This document shows, piece after piece, positions 21,207 through 26,472 of a stretch of 26,472 nucleotides of DNA. Origin of the DNA: Pseudomonadota bacterium (GTDB lineage: Bacteria; Pseudomonadota; Gammaproteobacteria; Pseudomonadales; UBA5518); the NCBI GenBank assembly GCA_963204845.1, contig CAUJIL010000228.1:1-26472 (forward strand), read 5' to 3'. The position numbers and the translations under genes were made by a program. The notes under the pieces were generated by a model. The model saw nothing but the letters and a program-made list of their open reading frames with translations. It was not told where the DNA came from and did no database searches. Numbering within the stretch: position 1 is the stretch's first letter; every line of letters starts with the position of its first letter.

Positions 21207-23327
21207 TCAGTCGCTGGCGGCGAGGCGCTCGCCGAGGCGGATCGCATCGAGCAGGATGCGTCCTGATTCGGTCAACAGCGGATCCGGCGCGTCCTGCTCG
21301 TCCGAGTCCGCATCTGTCTCGGTATCCTCGTCGGCGAGTTCCGCGCCGTCGGCGGGGGCACTCTCGAGGTCGTCGGGCGAGGCAAGTAGTGCCAGCCCCT
21401 TGGCGGTGCGCAGGCGGTTCTCGATCGCGAGTTCCTCCTGCCGGCGGCGTTCGCGTTCCGCAAGCCGCACCGATTCGCTCAGCGAGACGGTCTGGATCGC
21501 GGCGTAACGGTGTTCGAGTTCGATCTCCTCGCGCAGGTGCCGCAGCTCGGGATCCTGGTTGGCGCGCGCGGCGTGCCATTCGCGCAGGCTGGGCAGCAGC
21601 GAGGCGATGTCCTGGTAGTTGCGGTGGCGCACCGGGTCGATGCGGTCCCACGGCAGCGCGTTGTCGAGTGCGCTTTCGCCGACTTCGGCAACGTCGTAGA
21701 GCGACGGCAGCTCGATGTCCGGCAGCACGCCGCGGTGCTGGGTGCTGTCACCCGAAATACGGTAGAACTTCGATTCCGTGAGCTTCAGCTGGCCGTGGTT
21801 GAGCGGGCTCAACGACTGCACGGTGCCCTTGCCGAACGAGGGGCTGCCGACCACCAGGCCGCGCTCGTAGTCCTGGATCGCGCCGGCGAAGATCTCGGAC
21901 GCCGAGGCGCTGAGGCGGTTGATCAGCACCAGCAGCGGCCCGGCGTAGTAGGCGCCGTCGCGGAATTTCTGCTTGCGTTCGACACGCTCGTTGCTGTGGC
22001 GGATCTGCACCGTGGGGCCGGACTCGATGAACAGCCCGGTCAGCGCGTGCGCTTCCTGCAGCGAGCCGCCCCCGTTGTCGCGCAGGTCGATCACGATGCC
22101 CTCGACACGCTGGTCCTGCAGTTCGTCGAGCAGTCGCGCGACGTCGCGCGTGGTGCTGCGGTAGTCCGGGTCGCCACGCTGCATCGCCTCGAAGTCCGCG
22201 TAGAAGGCCGGCACGTCGATCACGCCGACCCGGTGCACGGTATCGCCGACCGGCAGTTCGAGCACGCGGCTCTTCGCCGCCTGTTCCTCGAGCTTCACCC
22301 GCTCGCGCACGATCGCGATCGTGCGGTGCTGCTCGGCGGCACCGGAGCCGCGCACGATCTCCATACGTACCGTGGTACCCGGCTTGCCGCGGATGAGGTC
22401 CACCACGTCGTCGAGGCGCCAGCCGACCACGTCGGTCAGCTCGCCGGCGTTCTCCTGGCCCACCGCGACGATGCGGTCGGAGGGTTTCAGTTCGCCGTGG
22501 CGTGCCGCCGGGCCGCCCGGGACCAGGCGCGCGACCCGCGTGAACTCGTCGTCCTGTTGCAGCACCGCGCCGATGCCTTCCAGCGACAGGCGCATGCTCA
22601 TGTTGAAATTCTCGGAGCTGCGCGGCGAGAGATAGTTCGTGTGCGGGTCGAACAGGGCGGTGAACGAGTTCATGTACAACTGGTAGACGTCGTCGCTGTT
22701 GACCTGCGTCATGCGCCGGAGCTGGTCGCGGTAGCGCTTGAGCAGCAACTGCTCGATGTCGTCGATCGTCTTCCCGGCCAGCTTCAGCCCGAGCACGCTG
22801 GACTTGATCTGCTTGCGCCAGATCTCGTCGGCCTCGCGCGCATCGGCCGGCCAGTCCAGTGCGTCGCGGTCGAAGATCAGGACCTCGTCGGTCGTGAAGT
22901 CCATGCTGCGGATCGTCTGCGGCAGGTCGGTGATCAGCTGCGAGAGCCGCGCGCGCAGCCGCTCGTCGTAGCGGCGGTAGATCGTGAACCCGGCGCCCGG
23001 ATCGCCGCCGAGCAGCTGGTCGTCGAGCGCGTGGCGCAGCCGGCGGAACTCCTCGATGTCGGAGGCCAGGAACACGTTGCGGCCTGGGTCGAGGTTGCGC
23101 AGGTAGCTCTCGAGCAGGCGCTCCGACAGTGCGTCGTCGACGCTGACGCGCGCATAGTGATGCCGGCCAAGGCGCTCGATGATGTCGAGCGTGGCGAGGC
23201 TCTGCGTGCGGTTGTAGGTCAGCGCATCCGGCACCGTAGCGGCTGCCAGCAGTGCCGGCAGCAGCAGGACGAGCAGAACGAGCGAATGAAGCGGCTTCGA
23301 ACCACGGACGGCGCGGGGGTACGGCAT
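21207..23327 (-). CDS. prc: Carboxy-terminal processing protease Prc (tail-specific protease)
   Basis: Prc is a periplasmic Ser/Lys protease that trims or degrades proteins from nonpolar C-termini. The precursor is 706 residues (E. coli 682). A signal peptide covers about residues 1-30 (LVLLVLLLPALLAAA). A helical N-terminal domain is followed by a PDZ domain at about 235-330 and the S41 protease core. Ser475 in LSASASEIFAGA and Lys500 in SFGKGTVQ are 25 apart, as are Ser430 and Lys455 of E. coli. The helical C-terminal domain (SESVRLAERERRRQEELAIE) is followed by an unusually acidic stretch at about 650-690. It is monocistronic, convergent with gor and divergent from the oxidoreductase gene. 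Confidence 0.96.
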   Translation of the reverse strand: MPYPRAVRGSKPLHSLVLLVLLLPALLAAATVPDALTYNRTQSLATLDIIERLGRHHYARVSVDDALSERLLESYLRNLDPGRNVFLASDIEEFRRLRHALDDQLLGGDPGAGFTIYRRYDERLRARLSQLITDLPQTIRSMDFTTDEVLIFDRDALDWPADAREADEIWRKQIKSSVLGLKLAGKTIDDIEQLLLKRYRDQLRRMTQVNSDDVYQLYMNSFTALFDPHTNYLSPRSSENFNMSMRLSLEGIGAVLQQDDEFTRVARLVPGGPAARHGELKPSDRIVAVGQENAGELTDVVGWRLDDVVDLIRGKPGTTVRMEIVRGSGAAEQHRTIAIVRERVKLEEQAAKSRVLELPVGDTVHRVGVIDVPAFYADFEAMQRGDPDYRSTTRDVARLLDELQDQRVEGIVIDLRDNGGGSLQEAHALTGLFIESGPTVQIRHSNERVERKQKFRDGAYYAGPLLVLINRLSASASEIFAGAIQDYERGLVVGSPSFGKGTVQSLSPLNHGQLKLTESKFYRISGDSTQHRGVLPDIELPSLYDVAEVGESALDNALPWDRIDPVRHRNYQDIASLLPSLREWHAARANQDPELRHLREEIELEHRYAAIQTVSLSESVRLAERERRRQEELAIENRLRTAKGLALLASPDDLESAPADGAELADEDTETDADSDEQDAPDPLLTESGRILLDAIRLGERLAASD

Positions 23328-23351
23328 GACGGGTGGGCTTCGCCCTGTGCG

Positions 23352-23380
23352 GTGACTTCGCGGACATTATTACCGATAAT
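23352..23380 (+). promoter_or_regulatory. Candidate promoter of the LLM oxidoreductase gene
   Basis: GTGACT (23352-23357, 4 of 6 to TTGACA), a 17-base spacer and GATAAT (23375-23380, 5 of 6 to TATAAT) lie about 72 bases before the ATG at 23453. The same AT pocket reads TAATAATG on the minus strand and may serve prc. A small dyad ATTAT/ATAAT (23366-23380) overlaps both. Confidence 0.5.
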
Positions 23381-23452
23381 TCCGGCGACTTGTACGACCC
23401 GGCGGCATCCACGCAGTGTGAATTGTCTACCGGTCGTCGTTGCGCGGGGGGC

Positions 23453-24502
23453 ATGCGGATGCGATTGGGACTGATGGTCGGTTATTCGGGCAAGCGCGCG
23501 ATGGTGCCGCTCGATCTGGTGCGCCAGGCGGAGGCGGCGGGCTTCGACTCGGTATGGGTCGCCGAGGCCTACGGTTCGGATGCGGTGTCGGTGGCGGCGT
23601 GGATCCTCGCCTCGACCGCGCGGATACGCGTCGGCACCGCGATCATGCAGATGCCGGCGCGCAGCCCCGCCAATACCGCGATGACGGCGATGACGCTGTC
23701 GCAACTCTCGGGCAACCGCTTCCTGCTGGGGCTGGGTGCCTCGGGCCCGCAGGTGATCGAAGGCTGGCACGGCGTGCCGTACGGCAAGCCGGTGACGCGG
23801 ATGCGCGAATACATCGCGATCATGCGCCTGATCATGGAACGGCGCGGCCCGGTCGAGTTCGACGGCGAGATCTACCAGCTCCCGTACCATGGCCCGGGCG
23901 CGACCGGGCTCGGCAAGCCGTTGAAGTCGATCCTCGAGGCGACGCCCGATATCCCGATCTACAGCGCGAGTTTCACTCCGGCCGGCCTTGCGGTGGCGGC
24001 CGAACTGGCCGACGGTGTGTTTCCGATCTGGCTGTCACCCGCGAAGTCGCAGCTGATCGAGGAACACGTCGCGGCGGGCATCGCGCGGCGCAGCGACGGC
24101 AAGACGCGCGCGGACTTCGATGTCGCGCCCACCGTGTCGGTCGTCGTCGGCGAGGACCTCGAGGCGTGCCGCCAGCCGGTCAAGGGCATGCTGGCGCTGT
24201 ACATCGGCGGCATGGGGGCGCGCGAGAAGAACTTCTACAACCGCTACGCACGCGAGATGGGTTACGAGGAAGCGGCGATCGCGATCCAGGACCATTTCCT
24301 CGCCGGCCGCAAGCTCGAGGCGATGCAGGCGGTGCCGGACGAACTGGTCGACGAGATCGCACTGGTCGGCCCGCTGGGGCGCATCCGCGAGCGCGCCGCG
24401 GCGTGGCGCGCGCTCGGTGCCGAGGGCCGGGTCGGCACGCTGATCCTCGGCATGCAGCAACCCGAGCACCTTGCGGCGGTCGCCGATATCCTGCTCGGCT
24501 GA
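23453..24502 (+). CDS. LLM-class flavin/F420-dependent oxidoreductase (Rv3520c-like)
   Basis: A 349-residue luciferase-like TIM-barrel enzyme. MRLGLMVGYSGKRA begins strand 1; GFDSVWVAEAYGSDAVSVAA, RIRVGTAIMQMPARSP and LSGNRFLLGLGASGPQVIEG are the diagnostic blocks. WHGVPYGKPVTRMREY and TTGLGKPLKSI-type residues (GATGLGKPLKS) resemble the mycobacterial Rv3520c subgroup, whose members are annotated as F420-dependent. Whether this protein uses F420 or FMN cannot be told by eye, and the substrate is unknown. The start is ATG 23453 or 23459, both with only a G-run upstream. The open frame extends 5' to 23333, but that part is the promoter region. gpmI follows after 37 bases. Confidence 0.88.
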   Translation: MRMRLGLMVGYSGKRAMVPLDLVRQAEAAGFDSVWVAEAYGSDAVSVAAWILASTARIRVGTAIMQMPARSPANTAMTAMTLSQLSGNRFLLGLGASGPQVIEGWHGVPYGKPVTRMREYIAIMRLIMERRGPVEFDGEIYQLPYHGPGATGLGKPLKSILEATPDIPIYSASFTPAGLAVAAELADGVFPIWLSPAKSQLIEEHVAAGIARRSDGKTRADFDVAPTVSVVVGEDLEACRQPVKGMLALYIGGMGAREKNFYNRYAREMGYEEAAIAIQDHFLAGRKLEAMQAVPDELVDEIALVGPLGRIRERAAAWRALGAEGRVGTLILGMQQPEHLAAVADILLG

Positions 24503-24539
24503 TCGCACGCCGTTTCCCGTTCCAGAGAAGGATCCACGG

Positions 24540-26207
24540 ATGTTGTCGAGATCGAAGCGCTTCGCGGGAGTCGCCGGCCCGGTGGTCACGGTGGTGATGG
24601 ACGGCATCGGGGCGCGCGGGGCGAGCGCCGGCAACGCAGTGGCCGACGCGCACACGCCGACGCTGGACCGGCTGTTCGCGAACTACCCGCATACGCTGCT
24701 GAAGGCGCACGGCACCGCGGTCGGGATGCCGAGCGACGACGACATGGGCAATTCCGAGGTGGGCCACAACGCGCTCGGCTCGGGGCAGGTCTACGCGCAG
24801 GGTGCAGCGCTGGTCAACGACGCGATCGCCGGCGGCAGCTTGTTCGCGGGAGCGGCGTGGCGCGAGATCGTCGGCAACGTCGTGGGCTCTGGCGGCACGC
24901 TGCACCTGCTGGGTCTGTGCTCCGACGGCAACGTGCACTCGCACAGCGATCACCTGCGGGCGCTGATCGTCGCCGCGCGCGGGTCTGGCGTGCGCCGCGT
25001 GCGCGTGCACGTGCTGCTCGACGGTCGCGACGTGCCGGCGACCTCGGCGCTCGACTACCTGGAGCCCTTCGAGGCCTTCCTGGCCGGACTGCGCTCGGAG
25101 GATTTCGATGCGCGGATCGCCAGCGGCGGTGGCCGCATGCATATCACGATGGATCGCTACGAGGCGGACTGGGCGATGGTCGAGCGCGGCTGGGCCACGC
25201 ACGTGCACGGCGAGGGGCGGCGTTTCGCGAGCGCCGCGGCCGCAATCGCCACCTACCGGAGCGAGCGTCCCGGCGTCGGTGACCAGGACCTGCCCGCGTT
25301 CGTGATCGAGGAAGACGGCGTCGCGCTCGGAGCGATCCACGACGGCGACTCGGTGGTGTTCTTCAACTTCCGCGGCGACCGCGCGATCGAGATCTCGCGT
25401 GCCTTCACCGACGAGGATTTCACGAAATTCGCGCGCGGGCGCACGCCGCGCGTCTGCTACGCCGGCATGCTGCAGTACGACGGCGACCTGCAGATCCCGC
25501 GCCGTTTCCTGGTCGCGCCGCCGGCGATCCGCGACACCATGGGCGAGCACCTCAGCGCCGCCGGCATCACGCAGTTCGCGATCTCCGAGACGCAGAAGTT
25601 CGGGCACGTCACCTATTTCTGGAACGGCAACCGCAGCGGACGCTTCGACGAGGGACTGGAGCGCTGGCTGGAGATCCCGTCGGATCGCGTGCCGTTCGAG
25701 GAACGGCCGTGGATGAAGGCCGCCGAGATCACCGATGCGCTGATCGAGGAACTGAAGAGCGGGCGCAGCCGCGCGCTGCGCGTCAACTACGCCAACGGCG
25801 ACATGGTCGGTCACACCGGCCACTACTGGGCCGCGGTGATGGCGGTCGAGGCAGTCGATCTGGCGCTGTCACGCCTGCTGCCGGTGATCGATGCGCTCGG
25901 CGGCGTGGCGCTGGTCACGGCCGATCACGGCAACGCCGAGGAAATGTTCGAGACCGACCGCAAGAGCGGCGAGCCGGCGCGCGATGCCGCCGGCAGCGTG
26001 CGGCCGAAGACCAGCCACACGCTGAATCCGGTGCCGCTGGTGCTTTACGACAACGTGAGCGGCGGCCGCCTCACGCTGGCGTCGGCTGATCCGGCGGGTA
26101 CGGAGCAACTGCCGGGACTGGCCAACATCGCGGCGACCACGGTCGAGCTGCTCGGCTTCGAGGCGCCGGGCATGTGGAGGCCGAGCCTGCTGCACATTCG
26201 TTCCTGA
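24540..26207 (+). CDS. gpmI: 2,3-bisphosphoglycerate-independent phosphoglycerate mutase, long type
   Basis: GpmI interconverts 3- and 2-phosphoglycerate through a phosphoserine intermediate using two Mn2+ ions. The protein is 555 residues; E. coli-type GpmI is about 514. Metal ligand Asp21 is in VVMDGIG, and the catalytic Ser72 is in DDMGNSEVGHNALGSG. The phosphotransfer insert has LCSDGNVHSH, DGRDVP and SGGGRMHITMDRYEADW. The alkaline phosphatase-like domain has YANGDMVGHTG and TADHGNAEEM. NALG after NSEVGH, and the MDRYE-DW, AGMLQYDG and FGHVTYFWNGNRSG blocks, match the plant and trypanosomatid enzymes closely and differ from the NSEVGHLNIGAGR form. AAGGA at 24528-24532 sets the start. Confidence 0.96.
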   Translation: MLSRSKRFAGVAGPVVTVVMDGIGARGASAGNAVADAHTPTLDRLFANYPHTLLKAHGTAVGMPSDDDMGNSEVGHNALGSGQVYAQGAALVNDAIAGGSLFAGAAWREIVGNVVGSGGTLHLLGLCSDGNVHSHSDHLRALIVAARGSGVRRVRVHVLLDGRDVPATSALDYLEPFEAFLAGLRSEDFDARIASGGGRMHITMDRYEADWAMVERGWATHVHGEGRRFASAAAAIATYRSERPGVGDQDLPAFVIEEDGVALGAIHDGDSVVFFNFRGDRAIEISRAFTDEDFTKFARGRTPRVCYAGMLQYDGDLQIPRRFLVAPPAIRDTMGEHLSAAGITQFAISETQKFGHVTYFWNGNRSGRFDEGLERWLEIPSDRVPFEERPWMKAAEITDALIEELKSGRSRALRVNYANGDMVGHTGHYWAAVMAVEAVDLALSRLLPVIDALGGVALVTADHGNAEEMFETDRKSGEPARDAAGSVRPKTSHTLNPVPLVLYDNVSGGRLTLASADPAGTEQLPGLANIAATTVELLGFEAPGMWRPSLLHIRS

Positions 26208-26241
26208 CGACCGTTCCCGCCTGCCGACGGAAATATGCCCG
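26208..26241. other. Short spacer after gpmI
   Basis: No gene, and no classical terminator hairpin with a T-tract. The first palindrome downstream of gpmI is the REP copy at 26243, which may act as the transcript 3' end. Confidence 0.4.
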
Positions 26242-26242
26242 C

Positions 26243-26265
26243 GTAGGTTCGGCCTGTGGCCGAAC
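26243..26265 (+). repeat. REP-like palindrome, copy 1
   Basis: GTAG at 26243-26246 is followed by a perfect 8-bp hairpin, GTTCGGCC-TGT-GGCCGAAC (26247-26265). A GTAG tetranucleotide 5' of a hairpin is the hallmark of REP elements mobilised by RAYT (TnpA-REP) transposases. Identical to copy 2 over at least 25 bases (26242-26266 and 26291-26315). Confidence 0.8.
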
Positions 26266-26271
26266 AAATCC

Positions 26272-26283
26272 GGTGGCCGAACA
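26272..26283 (+). repeat. Partial REP copy (3' half)
   Basis: GGTGGCCGAACA repeats only the 3' arm of the neighbouring REP elements (TGTGGCCGAACA with one change). The GTAG and the 5' arm are missing, so it looks like a decayed or truncated copy between copies 1 and 2. Confidence 0.5.
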
Positions 26284-26291
26284 CTGCATTC

Positions 26292-26314
26292 GTAGGTTCG
26301 GCCTGTGGCCGAAC
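26292..26314 (+). repeat. REP-like palindrome, copy 2
   Basis: GTAG (26292-26295) plus hairpin GTTCGGCC-TGT-GGCCGAAC (26296-26314). A direct repeat of copy 1 at a period of 49 bases. Confidence 0.8.
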
Positions 26315-26333
26315 ATGTGGGTGACCAAACAAT

Positions 26334-26355
26334 GTCCGGGCACAGCCCGGACCTA
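26334..26355 (-). repeat. Inverted REP-like palindrome, copy 3
   Basis: On the minus strand this reads TAG-GTCCGGGC-TGT-GCCCGGAC, the same layout as copies 1 and 2 but with two stem pairs changed in a compensatory way (T-A to C-G, and C-G to G-C). The loop TGT is kept. The first G of the GTAG box is missing because the sequence at 26356 switches to the putative intron. Two direct copies and one inverted copy make a small BIME-like cluster. Confidence 0.75.
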
Positions 26356-26472
26356 GTGCGCCTGCGAGCGCACCAAATCAGCGACGTGAAAGTCGTCGTC
26401 GGCGTTTGATCTGGACGCCGTAATCGAAGGTAACTGCGTCCTCGCGAGAGGGGGTGGAGAGCAACCGGAGGT
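26356..26472 (+). mobile_element. Putative group II intron, 5' end (domain I), class C-like; continues past the window
   Basis: The stretch begins GTGCG, the group II 5' splice consensus (GUGYG). From its second base it forms a hairpin, TGCGC/GCGCA with loop CTGCGA (26357-26372). A GACGTGAAAGTCGTC block follows, then CTCGCGAGAGGGGGTGGAGA and GCAACCGGAGG. The order and spacing parallel the Oceanobacillus iheyensis class C intron as I recall it (GUGUGCCC hairpin, GGGUGAGAGUCCC, CGCAAGGGUGUCC...GAAUCUGAAGGA). Class C introns insert just after a terminator-like stem-loop, and the REP copy 3 hairpin ends 3 bases upstream. The maturase/reverse transcriptase gene, if present, lies beyond the window. 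No ORF is called here. Confidence 0.62.

Noticed and set aside
26243..26315. CRISPR array
   Set aside because: There are only two exact repeats, each a self-contained palindrome with GTAG, and the interval between them holds a partial copy of the same element. This fits REP elements, not repeat-spacer units.
26045..26356. Short open frames on both strands through the REP cluster
   Set aside because: Their translations are generated by the palindromic repeats, with no Shine-Dalgarno support and no family resemblance.

Overview
The window is high-GC DNA from a gammaproteobacterium. The gene order clpS-clpA-infA, aat, trxB, ftsK, lolA, rarA, crcB, serS, cysG, and the order nudJ-mnmA-hflD-purB beside icd, are familiar gammaproteobacterial arrangements. 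The proteins (HflD, CspD, two-domain CysG, short FtsK, Tsp/Prc) fit the same class. I cannot name the genus from sequence alone. Nearly everything is chromosomal housekeeping. The less ordinary material is at the far right edge and in a few local oddities.

Layout. 1-172: 3' end of an unidentified plus-strand gene. 181-4335: a tight minus-strand operon nudJ > mnmA > hflD > purB > a small PLD-like protein, with 4-base overlaps at two junctions and a 17-base overlap at the last. 4336-4481: divergent promoter region. 4482-5738: icd. 5788-6024: cspD on the minus strand, facing icd. 6025-6229: hairpin-rich leader region. 6230-8948: clpS and clpA. 8973-9191: infA, minus. 9294-11679: trxB > aat > bpt, minus. 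11846-19417: a long plus-strand run ftsK, lolA, rarA, crcB, serS, cysG. 19418-19550: a sharply AT-rich spacer. 19551-21177: a small Arg-rich ORF and glutathione reductase. 21207-23327: prc, minus. 23453-26207: an LLM-family flavin/F420 oxidoreductase and a cofactor-independent phosphoglycerate mutase. 26243-26472: a cluster of REP-like palindromes that runs directly into what looks like the 5' end of a group II intron, cut off by the window edge.

How the genes fit together. ClpS, ClpA, Bpt and Aat form almost the whole bacterial Leu/N-degron pathway within 4.5 kb: the two transferases add Leu/Phe to secondary destabilising N-termini, and ClpS delivers the substrates to ClpA(P). TrxB and Gor cover the two thiol-reducing systems. 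MnmA, SerS and IF-1 serve translation. FtsK and RarA serve chromosome segregation and replication repair. Icd and GpmI are central carbon metabolism.

Most notable: (1) rarA carries an in-frame TAG followed by 33 codons that still read as the normal RarA C-terminus and end in an ATGA overlap with crcB. (2) A putative class C-like group II intron starts exactly at the edge of an inverted REP palindrome. (3) The REP copies show compensatory base changes in their stems. (4) GpmI is of the long, plant/trypanosomatid-like type. I saw no CRISPR array, tRNA, rRNA, prophage, defence island or clearly new multi-gene system.
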